Positions 9,535 to 20,386 are shown, counted from the first letter of the stretch. The stretch: 64,000 bases of DNA from Bacillota bacterium (GCA_023410675.1 JAEYPM010000095.1:1-64000); one strand, 5' to 3'. The notes: a model not told the origin generated them from the sequence alone. Program-made: numbers and translations.

Positions 9535-10127
9535 ATGAAAAAAGCTTCCATTATTTTAATTGGCTTAGCATTACTTTTTATACCAATTAGTATTGGTGTG
9601 ATAATGCCTTCTATCAGAGATAGAACACAAGATATTAAAGCAGGTTATTGGGCTGGAAATATCTTTTATAATGATTATTTTGGTTTGCAATTTTCATTAC
9701 CAAGTAACTGGGAACACGATGTCAAAAGTATTTATGGAAAGAATTCACGAGAGAAAAAAAGCATTATTTAGCAAATGTAGTTGGTGAAAATGAATCATTT
9801 GAGGTGATTGCTTATCGACTACGACCAATAGATGCAATGTTAATTAAAGAAGATGATACGCGATTACTTAAGAAAGCTTTAATTAGTGATCATTTGATAA
9901 GTCGTGTCCAAGAGGAAATGGTTTTTGAAGTAGAATCAGATGTGATGAATAAAAATGGGGTTGAGTTTGTATCTATAAAAGCTGAAATAGTTGATGGGGA
10001 TGAGACTTTATTCGGGAAAATGTTGTTTGCTAAGAAAAAAGATTATATTGTGATGTTTTTATTCGTGGAAGTAGACAAATCCGGAAAAGTTATGGATCAG
10101 ATTATGGATAGTATATCCTTTCAGTAA
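9535..10127 (+). pseudogene. Frameshifted PsbP-like secreted protein (paralogue of the next gene)
   Basis: The first frame begins at ATG 9535 with a hydrophobic signal-anchor and a conserved segment (YNDYFGLQFSLPSNW), then stops after 78 codons. The rest lies in the -1 frame and ends at 10127. Joining the frames at the run of seven A residues (9754-9760), as if one A were missing, restores a protein of about 197 residues that matches the next gene along its whole length, ending in DSISFQ against DSISFE. This is either a real one-base deletion or a sequencing slip in the A run. Ribosomal or polymerase slippage on the A run is possible but unproven. Function is unknown. The conserved domain resembles PsbP/DUF1795-type extracytoplasmic domains. 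Confidence 0.75.
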
Positions 10128-10149
10128 TCTTATAATAAGGGGGCACTAA

Positions 10150-10755
10150 ATGAAAAAAAACTTATTTGTTGCAATAGGCGTAACACTACTACTTATAGCG
10201 ATCATGATTGGCATAACAAAGCCTTTAAGTGGAAATAAAGTGAAAGATGTTACAATGGGGTCATGGGATGAAAAGACCTATCATAATGATTATTTTGGCT
10301 TAGAATTTCGTTTACCAGGAAACTGGCACCATGATACTAAAGAACTAACTGCAATAGCTGACAGCATGGATTCAGAAGATGAAAAGATAAGTTATTTAAC
10401 AGGGGCTGTAGGTAATAATAGGGTTTTTATGGTATTTGCCTATGAAATGTCACCACTTTCTACAATACTATATCGAGAAGGGGATACGAGAAGCCTTAGA
10501 AAAGCGTTAAATGATCCACGTATAGTAGGTCTTGTACAAGGGGAGATGGATTATGAAGTAGAGGCAGACTATGTTAACAAAAATGGCGTTAAATTTGTTC
10601 CTACAAAAATTACAATGAGTAATGGAAACCAACAAGCATCTGGGAAAATTTGGTTTGTTGAAAAAAAAGGGTATATAGTCATGTTTATTTTCATAGGAGT
10701 AAATAAATCTGAAGAACTTATGACTCCGATTGTTGATAGTATATCCTTTGAATAA
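10150..10755 (+). CDS. PsbP-like extracytoplasmic protein, function unknown
   Basis: The 201-residue product has a single N-terminal hydrophobic segment (about residues 4-22) that should act as signal peptide or membrane anchor, with no lipobox. It is followed by a mixed alpha/beta domain beginning YHNDYFGLEFRLPGNW. The opening 'GxxFxLPxxW' and the closing 'VDSISFE' are the pattern of PsbP/DUF1795-type domains. It is the intact member of a tandem duplication with the frameshifted gene 22 bases upstream. A more distant third copy lies at 34671-35279. ATG 10150 follows AAGGGGG. The pair lies inside the glycolytic cluster between gpmI and eno, but nothing in the sequence links it to glycolysis. 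Confidence 0.7.
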   Translation: MKKNLFVAIGVTLLLIAIMIGITKPLSGNKVKDVTMGSWDEKTYHNDYFGLEFRLPGNWHHDTKELTAIADSMDSEDEKISYLTGAVGNNRVFMVFAYEMSPLSTILYREGDTRSLRKALNDPRIVGLVQGEMDYEVEADYVNKNGVKFVPTKITMSNGNQQASGKIWFVEKKGYIVMFIFIGVNKSEELMTPIVDSISFE

Positions 10756-10824
10756 TACTTTTTAAAAGGAATTTTTTTATAGATTTAGGTAAAAATAAAT
10801 AGAGCTAAAGACAAAAAATATTGA

Positions 10825-12165
<1,341 letters not shown>

Positions 12166-12189
12166 GTAGGAAAAAAATAGCTATCTTCA

Positions 12190-12230
12190 AAAATGAGGTA
12201 GGTGAGAAAATATCACTTGCCTCTTATTTT
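12190..12230 (+). terminator. Terminator after eno
   Basis: A stem of about 14 bp (with G-T pairs), arms near 12192-12205 and 12213-12226, is followed by a short T run. Confidence 0.75.
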
Positions 12231-12323
12231 ATCAAATAATATTTAGAGCATAGTAAGGATCAATTATTTTTATTTATTCATAGAATATTTATATTATTTT
12301 GTTAATATATGTGTACTTCAGTT

Positions 12324-12352
12324 TTGACATATCGCATAAGATTAGATATAAT
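12324..12352 (+). promoter_or_regulatory. Consensus sigma-A promoter
   Basis: TTGACA (12324-12329), a 17-base spacer and TATAAT (12347-12352) match the sigma-A consensus exactly. Transcription should start near 12359, which also argues against the upstream in-frame ATG at 12370 as the start of the next gene. Confidence 0.85.
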
Positions 12353-12402
12353 AACTGTGAATTTACCTAATGTATACTAAAATTATTAAGGGGGAAAGTA
12401 GA

Positions 12403-13221
12403 ATGGAAAATCAAGAAAACACTCAGCCTAGTACAAATCAAGAAAGAGATATTATGGACGGGGGCTTTGCTGTAGTTGATAGAGAAAAACTTATTGAAGA
12501 AGAAACAAGGTACATAACACCATGGTACAAGAATTTTATAAATGTTTTTTTTGCACCGAGAAAAATGATGGAAGATTGCTTTTATGAAGAGCCACCTAAA
12601 GGCATGGGGATCGCGATAGCAGGTTCTGTTTTATTTATGTTGTTATACTTAATATTGTCTATGTTAAATCCAGCAACAAAAGAAATGTTGTATAATACGC
12701 TTAGGATGCAAGGTATAGCTGAAGATATGATTTCTCAAACTTATATTGTCTCACAAATAGGAGGAATTGTTGCAGGGGTAATAGGCGTATTTATTAGTGG
12801 GCTAATAACAGCAGTACTATTAAAACTACTAACTTTAATTACAAAGGATAAAGCTAAATTTTCAGTATTGTATACAGTTTCTTTATTAAGTATAATGGTC
12901 TCATCTGCTTTATTATTTATAGATCGTATTATAGGAAATCTTATTCCTACACAAAATATTGTAATGGGAGCTACAGTATTTTTAGCTGCAGATGCTTTGA
13001 CGACTAATCCAGTCCTTTATACGATAGCATCTGTGTTCACTATACCTAGTTTATATGCTATTGTTATTTTGATAATCGGTTACGCTGTAGCAGCTGGTGC
13101 AAGTATAAAGAAAAGTGCAATAGCAATAATAATCATGCAAGTCATTACAACAGCTGCTTCAGTTGCTCTTATTTCAGCTGCTATGTCTTTACAATCAGGT
13201 ATGATGAATGCAGCAATGTAA
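12403..13221 (+). CDS. Yip1-like integral membrane protein
   Basis: The 272-residue product has a hydrophilic N-terminus of about 65 residues (glutamate- and glutamine-rich, then TPWYKNFINVFFAPRKMM) followed by about five transmembrane helices (near residues 75-95, 125-150, 160-180, 205-235 and 240-265). The short amphipathic 'NVFFAPRKMM' segment before the first helix and the overall layout are those of bacterial YIP1-domain proteins, whose function is unknown. ATG 12403 is preferred over ATG 12370 because an AAGGGGG site precedes it and the consensus promoter leaves almost no leader for the earlier start. It is followed by secG, which has its own promoter. Confidence 0.7.
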   Translation: MENQENTQPSTNQERDIMDGGFAVVDREKLIEEETRYITPWYKNFINVFFAPRKMMEDCFYEEPPKGMGIAIAGSVLFMLLYLILSMLNPATKEMLYNTLRMQGIAEDMISQTYIVSQIGGIVAGVIGVFISGLITAVLLKLLTLITKDKAKFSVLYTVSLLSIMVSSALLFIDRIIGNLIPTQNIVMGATVFLAADALTTNPVLYTIASVFTIPSLYAIVILIIGYAVAAGASIKKSAIAIIIMQVITTAASVALISAAMSLQSGMMNAAM

Positions 13222-13244
13222 TTCTTAGGAACAGATAAAAGAGG

Positions 13245-13273
13245 TTGCTTGTACAAAAAGTATATGATATACT
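13245..13273 (+). promoter_or_regulatory. Sigma-A-type promoter of secG
   Basis: TTGCTT (13245-13250) and TATACT (13268-13273) are separated by 17 bases, about 48 bases before the secG start. Confidence 0.55.
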
Positions 13274-13321
13274 AAAAAAAGTATGTAGAGGTTGGATAAA
13301 CAAGTTTTAGGAGGCAAAATT

Positions 13322-13567
13322 GTGCAGATATTAAAAATTATTCTTACAGTGATATTTGTTTTAGCAGCATTTGCTATTATAACTATTGTATTACTTCAAG
13401 AAGGTAAATCAGCTGGACTTGGTTCAATTGGCGGTGCAGCAACTTCTGGTAATAGTACATTTTGGGATAAAAATAGAAAACATACCTTAGAAGGTAAGTT
13501 TGAAACATGGACAAAGATCACAGCAGCCATTTTTCTTTTGGTAGCATTAGTACTCATGTTTATTTAG
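13322..13567 (+). CDS. secG: Preprotein translocase subunit SecG
   Basis: SecG is a small accessory subunit of the SecYEG channel that helps SecA-driven export. The 81-residue protein has two transmembrane helices (about residues 4-24 and 60-79) linked by a loop with the family hallmark LLQEGKSAGLGSIGGAA and a conserved FWDKN. The frame is open from a TTG at 13292, but GTG 13322 is chosen because AGGAGG (13309-13314) lies 7 bases upstream and the length then fits SecG (about 75-80 residues). It is followed by a strong terminator and then rnr, the secG-rnr-smpB-ssrA order common in Firmicutes. Confidence 0.93.
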   Translation: MQILKIILTVIFVLAAFAIITIVLLQEGKSAGLGSIGGAATSGNSTFWDKNRKHTLEGKFETWTKITAAIFLLVALVLMFI

Positions 13568-13577
13568 CTATAAAGAT

Positions 13578-13612
13578 GCACTTAGATATAGATTTATCTA
13601 GGTGCTTTTTTT
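13578..13612 (+). terminator. Terminator after secG
   Basis: The arms 13578-13588 and 13595-13605 pair over about 11 bp and are followed by seven T residues. Confidence 0.88.
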
Positions 13613-13703
13613 GTTCAGAGAAAGTATTTTAACTATAGGATTGTAACATAATAAAGAGTATAATAAAAATATAAATACTGCTATTATAGAGAAAAGAGAT
13701 GAT

Positions 13704-15896
13704 ATGATGAGCTATGATACAGATCAAATTAAAGATAACAAATCAAGAAAAGAAATGATCCTGGATATGATGAAACATCCAAGCTATACGCCGCTTAAAG
13801 TTAAAGAAATTATAACCATACTTCAAGTTCCTGCTTCAGACAGAACGGAGTTAGAAAATATACTTGGTGAACTCATTAGTGAAGGTAAAGTGGTACGTAG
13901 TAAAAGGGGAAAGTTTGCACTTCCGCAGACCTATAACTTAGTATCAGGAACATTTCAGGGGCATCCAAAAGGATTTGGTTTTTTAGTCCTTGATGAAGAT
14001 GAAAAAGATATCTTTATACCAGCATCAGCATGTAATGGAGCTATGCATAGAGATAGGGTTTTATGTAGGATTACAAAGGCTGCGACTGCTGAGAAAAGAG
14101 CAGAAGCAGAAGTCATAGAAATTCTTCAAAGAGGACCTGAAAGCTTGGTAGGAACTTATCAAGAAAGTGATAACTTTGGCTTTGTCGTACCTGATGATCA
14201 AAAGTATTCAAGGGATATTTTTATTCCTAAGAAAGCATCTAAAGGTGCCGTAACAGGTCATAAAGTACTGGTTCGAATTACGAACTGGGCTGAAGAAAGA
14301 AGAAACCCTGATGGAGAAGTTCTTTCAATATTAGGACATATTAATGACCCAGGTGTTGATATTCTATCTATTATTTACCAGTATGATTTGCCAAGAGAAT
14401 TTCCTAAAGAGGTTATGGATCAGACTGAAAAAATCGATCTAGAAGTGTCAGAAAAGGATAAAGAGGGAAGAAGAGACCTACGTAGTATCCCTATGGTAAC
14501 GATTGATGGAGAAGATGCAAAAGATTTAGATGATGCTATTTCAATTGAGAAGCTTTCAAATGATAACATCCTTTTAGGGGTGCATATAGCTGATGTTACC
14601 CATTATGTTACAGAAAACTCCCCACTTGATAAAGAAGCACTAGAAAGAGGTACAAGCATATATCTTGTAGATAGGGTTATTCCTATGCTTCCTCATAAGC
14701 TGAGTAATGGTATTTGTTCATTAAATGCTGGGGTCGATAGGCTAGCACTTAGCTGTATGATGGAGATTGATAAAAATGGTAATGTGCAAAGTCATGAAAT
14801 AGTAGAAACACTCATTAAGATTGATGAAAGAATGACCTATACAGCAGTTAAGCAAATATTAAATGATGAAGATGAACAGGTCAAAGAACGCTATAAAGCT
14901 TTTGTACCTATGTTTGAATTGATGCGAGATCTAGCTGATATTTTACGTAAAAAGCGTATGAAACGCGGGTCTATTGACTTTGATTTTCCAGAAACTAAAG
15001 TAATCCTCGATAAAGAAGGCACGCCAATAGATATTAAACCTTATGATAGAAATGTTGCTACACGTATAATAGAAGAATTTATGCTTGTATGTAACGAAAC
15101 CATAGCAGAAGACTACTTCTGGCAAGATAAACCTTTTGTGTATAGAAGCCATGAAGAGCCAGACCCTGTTAAGATTATGGCATTAACTGAGTTTATTAGA
15201 AACTTTGGTTATAATATTAAAGGGATGAATCAAAAGATACATCCAAAAGACCTACAGAAGATACTTGATGATATAGAAGGTAAAGCAGAAGAAAGTATTA
15301 TTAGCCATCTTGTTCTTAGATCTATGAAACAAGCAAGATATACGGATGAATGTAACGGCCACTTTGGGCTAGCAGCAAAATATTATTGCCACTTTACTTC
15401 GCCAATTAGAAGATATCCAGACCTTCAAATCCACAGAATTATTAAGTACAACTTACATCAAAAACTAACTGGTAAAAAGGAAAAAGAACTTTTTGCTCAT
15501 GTACCTGAGGTAGCAAAACTATCTTCACTTAGAGAAAGACGAGCAGAAGAAGCAGAAAGAGAAACTGTTAAGCTTAAAAAGGTTGAATATATGGAACAAT
15601 TTGTTGGAAAAATGTTTGAAGGTGTTATTACAAGTACAACATCTTGGGGTGTTTATGTAGAATTACCAAATACGGTAGAAGGCCTAGTGCACGTAAATGA
15701 TATGTCTGATGATTATTATATCTATGATGAAATGGGACATAAGTGGATAGGAGAACATTCAAAGCATATTTATAGACTCGGTGACAAAGTAAAAGTACAG
15801 CTTATTAAGACAAACACATTAACACGTAGTATTGACTTTAGATTTGTAACAGATGAAGAGTTTGATAAAGACCACGAAGAAGAGGATAGTATCTAA
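13704..15896 (+). CDS. rnr: Ribonuclease R
   Basis: This is a processive 3'-to-5' exoribonuclease of the RNase II family, used in RNA turnover and in degrading tmRNA-tagged messages. Domains in order: a winged-helix start (about residues 10-75), two cold-shock OB domains (about 80-230), the RNB catalytic domain (about 260-590) with the acidic motif TIDGEDAKDLDDAI, and a C-terminal S1 domain (about 640-720, FEGVITSTTSWGVYVEL). The 730-residue length is typical. Two adjacent ATGs (13704, 13707) are possible starts. It precedes smpB and ssrA, its partners in trans-translation. Confidence 0.95.
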   Translation: MMSYDTDQIKDNKSRKEMILDMMKHPSYTPLKVKEIITILQVPASDRTELENILGELISEGKVVRSKRGKFALPQTYNLVSGTFQGHPKGFGFLVLDEDEKDIFIPASACNGAMHRDRVLCRITKAATAEKRAEAEVIEILQRGPESLVGTYQESDNFGFVVPDDQKYSRDIFIPKKASKGAVTGHKVLVRITNWAEERRNPDGEVLSILGHINDPGVDILSIIYQYDLPREFPKEVMDQTEKIDLEVSEKDKEGRRDLRSIPMVTIDGEDAKDLDDAISIEKLSNDNILLGVHIADVTHYVTENSPLDKEALERGTSIYLVDRVIPMLPHKLSNGICSLNAGVDRLALSCMMEIDKNGNVQSHEIVETLIKIDERMTYTAVKQILNDEDEQVKERYKAFVPMFELMRDLADILRKKRMKRGSIDFDFPETKVILDKEGTPIDIKPYDRNVATRIIEEFMLVCNETIAEDYFWQDKPFVYRSHEEPDPVKIMALTEFIRNFGYNIKGMNQKIHPKDLQKILDDIEGKAEESIISHLVLRSMKQARYTDECNGHFGLAAKYYCHFTSPIRRYPDLQIHRIIKYNLHQKLTGKKEKELFAHVPEVAKLSSLRERRAEEAERETVKLKKVEYMEQFVGKMFEGVITSTTSWGVYVELPNTVEGLVHVNDMSDDYYIYDEMGHKWIGEHSKHIYRLGDKVKVQLIKTNTLTRSIDFRFVTDEEFDKDHEEEDSI

Positions 15897-15927
15897 GATT
15901 TTTTTCAAATTTACAAAATAAATGAGT

Positions 15928-15955
15928 AAAGAGCGGCTTGTTTAAGTCGCTCTTT
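15928..15955 (+). terminator. Terminator after rnr
   Basis: AAAGAGCG pairs with CGCTCTTT across a short loop, ending in a T run. Confidence 0.75.
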
Positions 15956-16063
15956 TGAATCTTATAATGATATTAACACTTATGCTAAGACCATTTATTT
16001 GTAATAGACCTACATGCAAGCAAATAAGTGTATAATTTTTCAAAACTTTACATGATTTAGCAC

Positions 16064-16091
16064 TTGAAAATTAATTTGATTATGATATAAT
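16064..16091 (+). promoter_or_regulatory. Sigma-A-type promoter of smpB-ssrA
   Basis: TTGAAA (16064-16069) and TATAAT (16086-16091) are separated by 16 bases. The predicted start is about 30 bases before smpB. Confidence 0.65.
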
Positions 16092-16128
16092 GGTTTATGC
16101 ACCATAAAAAAGGAAGGAAGAGTCGTGT

Positions 16129-16599
16129 ATGCCAAAAGATAAAAATGCATACAAACTAATAGCACAAAACAAAAAAGCTTACCATGATTATTTTATTGAA
16201 GAGACTTATGAAGCAGGTATTGTACTTGCTGGCACAGAGGTTAAGTCAATTCGCCAGGGAAGCTGCTCTGTCAAAGAGAGTTTTATTAAGTTTAAAGATG
16301 GAGAAGCATTAGTTTGGAATATGCACATCAACCCATATGAGCATGGTAATATCCAAAACAAAGATCCACTGCGCACACGCAAGCTCTTACTTCATAAAAG
16401 AGAGATCACAAAACTCATGGGTGCTATTTCAACTAAAGGCATGACAGTGGTACCACTTAAAGTCTATATTAAAGGAAGTTTAGTCAAGATGGAAATAGGA
16501 CTTGCACGTGGTAAAAAACTTCATGACAAACGTGATGATATCGCTAAAAAAGATGTGCGACGTCAAAACGAAAGAGAGTTTAAGATTAAAAACCTCTAA
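16129..16599 (+). CDS. smpB: tmRNA-binding protein SmpB
   Basis: SmpB binds the tRNA-like part of tmRNA and carries it into stalled ribosomes. The 156-residue protein has the OB-fold core ([41 protein letters not shown]) and the basic C-terminal tail ([19 protein letters not shown]) that enters the mRNA channel. An AAGGAAGG site precedes ATG 16129. It ends 12 bases before the tmRNA gene, and both probably share one primary transcript. Confidence 0.96.
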   Translation: MPKDKNAYKLIAQNKKAYHDYFIEETYEAGIVLAGTEVKSIRQGSCSVKESFIKFKDGEALVWNMHINPYEHGNIQNKDPLRTRKLLLHKREITKLMGAISTKGMTVVPLKVYIKGSLVKMEIGLARGKKLHDKRDDIAKKDVRRQNEREFKIKNL

Positions 16600-16611
16600 G
16601 TATTTATATGA

Positions 16612-16961
16612 GGGGGTGCAATGGTTTCGACGGGGGTCACGTCTATCGGGGCAGCCATCCGTAGGACGCCGGAGTCTACGTAAAAAGCCGGTATTTTAAA
16701 TTAAACGCTGAAGATAATAATTTAGCATTAGCTGCCTAAGTTGCAGCAGTCTCCCTAAGTTTCCCGCAGCTTAGATCGAGGCTTCGACTCGCGGGCCACT
16801 CTTTTGCCTAAGCTTTGCAGCAATAAGAGAACCTATGAAGCTACTAAAACTAAGAACCTGCCTTTAGGTGCTTAGCAGAGGGAATGTCAAAATAAAGGAT
16901 ATGATGGTAGAGACCACAATTTTCGGGCTTTCGGACAGGGGTTCGATTCCCCTCACCTCCA
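16612..16961 (+). ncRNA. ssrA: Transfer-messenger RNA (tmRNA)
   Basis: The 5' end GGGGGTGCAATGGTTTCGAC and the 3' end (TTCGATTCCCCTCACCTCCA) are the standard tmRNA termini. They form a 7-bp acceptor stem (16612-16618 with 16954-16960), a discriminator A at 16961 and a T-arm. CCA is not encoded. The tag frame at 16707-16739 reads AEDNNLALAA then TAA, the hydrophobic '-ALAA' ending recognised by ClpXP-type proteases. The pseudoknot region follows. It lies directly after smpB. Confidence 0.95.
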
Positions 16962-16966
16962 TAGTT

Positions 16967-17009
16967 ATAACCCACGAATTTCTGATATATTTCAGAGTTC
17001 GTGGGTTAT
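16967..17009 (+). terminator. Terminator after ssrA
   Basis: ATAACCCACGAA pairs with TTCGTGGGTTAT, with an inner TCTGA/TCAGA stem. A short T run follows. Confidence 0.8.
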
Positions 17010-17225
17010 TTAAGTTTCTATAAGTTAATTATAGGAAAAGAAATTTTTATTCATTATGAAACTCACAGAAAGATAATAAAGATTATACCTTTCTTTCCAT
17101 CTTAATTATATCATATGGAATAAGTAACAACCAGACTGTTTTTTCCATTTATATAGTGATAGACTTATTGAATAACAGTTTGAGATGAATATCTCACTAA
17201 CTCTAAATAAGAGGTGGTTAGCATA

Positions 17226-19400
17226 ATGGACTATAATCAGAGTGAAATAGAATTTGAAAATAAAAGATTAAGACAAACAATATCTTTAGCCAATAAACAG
17301 CTAGATGATGCAAGAAAGTGCAATGAAGAGAATAAGTCAGCCATTATTTCTGCCAAAAAGGAAATGCGTGAAAACACGTCACACTCCATATCAGGACTTT
17401 GGGGGAGTGAAGGCTTCGAAGCCCTTGCTGCATTAAGCCAATATGTGAATCCAGTTATAAGTAAAATTTCTGATTATGAAGTTACAGAAAATAGAATATT
17501 ACAGCTTGGACAACTTATTAAATCCCCTTATTTTGCCCGCATTGATTTTAAATTTGATGATGAAGATGTATTTGAGAAAATATATATCGGAAGGTGTTCC
17601 TTGATGAAAGAAGATTCATGTGAAATGTATGTTTATGACTGGCGATCGCCAATAGCAAGTATCTTTTATCGTTTTGGAATAGGGGCAGCATTTTATGAAG
17701 CCCCTGTTGGTAAGATAACAGGAGAGGTTAATCTAAAGCGTCAATATGAAATTAATGAAGGCGTACTGGAGTATTTTTTTGATACAGATATACAAATTGT
17801 AGATGATTTTTTGAGAAAATTACTGTCACAGAATACTTCTCCAAAAATGAAAACGATTGTGGAAACGATACAGAAAGAACAAGATATTGTGATAAGAGAT
17901 GTGGAAAATGAATTAATGATGGTTCAGGGAGTAGCTGGAAGCGGGAAAACCTCCATAGCCCTTCATAGAGCGGCATATCTTATGTATCAAGGTTTGTCGT
18001 CAAAGATTTCAGCTAATAATATAGTTATCATTTCTCCAAACACTTTATTTGAGCAGTATATCTCTAATGTGCTCCCGGAACTTGGAGAAGATCATGTTGT
18101 ATCTATGGTATTTGAAGAAATACTTGTTAAAATATTAAAAAATGAACACATTCAAACTAGAAATCAATTTTTAGAACACATAATTACAAGTCCCCAAGAT
18201 AGAGATATTATTAATAACAACATAAGGTTCAAAACCTCTCACCAGTTCTTAGAAATAATGGATCGATTTATTGATGATTTGCCATACAAATGTATAGATT
18301 TTGATGATATCTATTATCAAGGAGTGTGTATTGTAAGAAAAGAAATATTAAAACAAAAAATACTATCTGGAAGGGCAAAAACTCCTTTAGGGGTGAAATT
18401 AGAGCAGTTAGAGACTTTAATTTTAGAGTTAATACGTGAATCAAACAATAATCACATAAATAGAGCAGAAGAAGCTACAGTGATAACAGAAATAAAGAAA
18501 TTTACAGAGCTTAATGTTCAAAATCTTTATAAAAGCTTATTAAGAGATAAAGAGTATTTTTATAGCTTAGCTAAAGGGTTAGAGCTTCCTGATTGCATGG
18601 ATGATATCTTAATCTATACACAAGAAAATTTATATAGGAATTTGTTATATTATGACGATGCTACTGCTATTGCTTATTTAACCTTAAAATTAAATGGAAT
18701 AAATGAATTCAAAAATATAAAGCAAGTTGTTATTGATGAAGCACAGGATTACTATCCTCTTCATTATGAAATATTCCATTTACTGTTTCCAAATGCTAAA
18801 TATACTATTTTAGGAGATGTCAATCAAACCCTTGAAAAACAAGAAGATTTAACTTTATATGAGCAAATAAGAAACATTTTAAATAAGAAAAAATCCTCAC
18901 TTATTACAATGAATAAAAGTTTTCGATGCACCAATGAAATCCTGAACTATGGATTGAAATTTATTGAACAAAGTATGGAGATAAAAAGTTTTAATAGAAA
19001 GGGAGAAGCACCGAAAATATGCACAGCAACAAACACAGAAGCCTTTGATAATGAGATTATTTCAGAAATTAATGCATGTTTAGAAAAGGGATATCATTCC
19101 ATTGGGCTAATCTGCAAATCTGAAAAAAATGCACATTCTCTGTATAAACGTTTAATAGATAAAATAGATATAAAGTTAATAACAGATGAGAAAACAGCTG
19201 CTTTACAAGGTATATTGATGATGCCTGTATATATGTCAAAAGGGCTTGAATTTGATGTTGTCTTAATATGTGATGCAGATGCTGAGAATTATAGCAGTAA
19301 TGAGGATAAAAAGATTTTATATATTGCGTGCACAAGGGCACTTCATAGGCTAAGCTTGTTCTGTGAGGGAGAGGAGAGTCCCTTGTTATCTGGAGAATAA
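17226..19400 (+). CDS. helD: HelD-like superfamily 1 helicase (RNA polymerase recycling factor)
   Basis: The product resembles HelD, a UvrD/Rep-like ATPase that removes RNA polymerase from stalled or post-termination complexes. The N-terminus (about residues 1-60) is a charged coiled coil, as in Bacillus HelD, which inserts into the polymerase secondary channel. Walker A is GVAGSGKTS near residue 237 and Walker B is VVIDEAQD near residue 500. The C-terminal motif region includes MSKGLEFDVVLI and the arginine-bearing YIACTRALHRL. The length is 724 residues. A GTG at 17214 is in frame but overlaps the ribosome binding site GAGGTGG, so ATG 17226 is preferred. It is a single gene with its own terminator. 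Confidence 0.88.
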   Translation: MDYNQSEIEFENKRLRQTISLANKQLDDARKCNEENKSAIISAKKEMRENTSHSISGLWGSEGFEALAALSQYVNPVISKISDYEVTENRILQLGQLIKSPYFARIDFKFDDEDVFEKIYIGRCSLMKEDSCEMYVYDWRSPIASIFYRFGIGAAFYEAPVGKITGEVNLKRQYEINEGVLEYFFDTDIQIVDDFLRKLLSQNTSPKMKTIVETIQKEQDIVIRDVENELMMVQGVAGSGKTSIALHRAAYLMYQGLSSKISANNIVIISPNTLFEQYISNVLPELGEDHVVSMVFEEILVKILKNEHIQTRNQFLEHIITSPQDRDIINNNIRFKTSHQFLEIMDRFIDDLPYKCIDFDDIYYQGVCIVRKEILKQKILSGRAKTPLGVKLEQLETLILELIRESNNNHINRAEEATVITEIKKFTELNVQNLYKSLLRDKEYFYSLAKGLELPDCMDDILIYTQENLYRNLLYYDDATAIAYLTLKLNGINEFKNIKQVVIDEAQDYYPLHYEIFHLLFPNAKYTILGDVNQTLEKQEDLTLYEQIRNILNKKKSSLITMNKSFRCTNEILNYGLKFIEQSMEIKSFNRKGEAPKICTATNTEAFDNEIISEINACLEKGYHSIGLICKSEKNAHSLYKRLIDKIDIKLITDEKTAALQGILMMPVYMSKGLEFDVVLICDADAENYSSNEDKKILYIACTRALHRLSLFCEGEESPLLSGE

Positions 19401-19445
19401 GGTTCTTTTATGGAATTACATGATACAACAGAATAATATTTAGCC

Positions 19446-19483
19446 AAAAGCAAGTGTCCTTAGAAAGGGGCACTTGCTTTTTT
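19446..19483 (+). terminator. Terminator after helD
   Basis: A 14-bp stem (AAAAGCAAGTG arm, one G-T pair) around a 7-base loop ends in six T residues. Confidence 0.9.
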
Positions 19484-19516
19484 GTTGAACAAAATATATA
19501 TAAATGATTAAAAGGA

Positions 19517-19545
19517 TTGACAGTTTATTTTAAAAGACTTAATAT
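19517..19545 (+). promoter_or_regulatory. Sigma-A-type promoter of the nitroreductase locus
   Basis: TTGACA (19517-19522) and TAATAT (19540-19545) are separated by 17 bases. Confidence 0.65.
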
Positions 19546-19558
19546 ATGAATATAATAA

Positions 19559-19575
19559 ATTACTAAATTCGTAAT
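19559..19575. promoter_or_regulatory. Possible MarR-type operator
   Basis: ATTAC and GTAAT form an inverted repeat over 17 bases just after the expected transcription start. MarR proteins bind short palindromes of this size, and a MarR gene lies downstream in the same direction. Low confidence. Confidence 0.3.
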
Positions 19576-19594
19576 AATTAAAGGAGACAATCAT

Positions 19595-20386
19595 ATGAAT
19601 ACTATAGAAGCTATAGAAAGAAGAAAATCTGTCAGAAAATACAAACAAGAAAAGCTTACAGAGAATGTGCATAGCTAGCTAACAGAAACTATTCAAGATG
19701 TTAATGTTAAATATCAAGTACGATTTCGCATGATACTCATTGAAGAAGAAGCAGTTAAGCAAACTAAAATAGGATTTTTAATGGGGGCTGTAAAAATCAA
19801 TGCACCTTATGAGATTGTTTTAGTAGGCAAAATAGAAGAAAGGCTAATGGCAGGATATGAGGGAGAACATATCGTATTAGAATTGACCAAAAGACAAATA
19901 GGAACGTGTTGGTTAGGGACCTATTCTAAAGATACGCTTCAGTCTTTGTGCAAAATAAATTCAGAAGAAGAAATCTTTTGTGTTATTGCACTTGGTATAC
20001 CCTATGATGGTGCCTTTTTGAACACTACTTTTAGGCAAATGATTGGTTGCCAAAAGAGAAAAACACTAGAAGAAATAATGATGGACAAAGAAGTGGTAGT
20101 TTTGAATAACTTAAGGCATGGAAAAGGTATTCAAGAAGCCATAAAGTCAGCCATTAAGGCACCTTCTGCTAACAATGTTCAGCCTTGGAAAGTAAAGGTG
20201 AAAGAAAATGGTTTAGAAATATATTTTAAAGTATCTTTTGAATTAGATGGAGGGATATTTCTTACTCACCTTTTAGAGGTTTTAAAAGAAAATAGAATCT
20301 TATACAGCTGGGAAAAAATTGAACAATCAAGTCAAAAGGAATGGGTACATTGTGTCAATATACACTTTAATCATCAAGAAAAATAG
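19595..20386 (+). pseudogene. Nitroreductase-family protein with an in-frame stop
   Basis: From ATG 19595, behind an AAAGGAG site, the frame reads MNTIEAIERRKSVRKY, the usual opening of FMN-dependent nitroreductases. An in-frame TAG at codon 28 (19676-19678) interrupts it, after which the same frame runs on to 20386. The continuation has the features of the longer 'putative TM nitroreductase' group: IGTCWLGTYSK, a proline-containing APSANNVQPWKVKV segment and a total of about 263 codons. Everything except the single stop is intact, so the lesion is recent or an error. An internal start (ATG 19730) would remove the N-terminal FMN contacts. The next gene is a MarR regulator, a usual partner of such reductases. 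Confidence 0.75.

Noticed and set aside
9751..9765. Programmed -1 frameshift at the A7 run
   Set aside because: In the zero frame the run reads GAG AAA AAA AGC, so slipping would mismatch the first Lys tRNA at the G, and seven A residues is short for polymerase slippage. I see no downstream stimulatory hairpin. A deletion or read error is simpler.
16502..16699. Protein-coding frame across the end of smpB and the start of ssrA
   Set aside because: It overlaps smpB in another frame and runs into the tmRNA, whose ends and tag frame are unambiguous.
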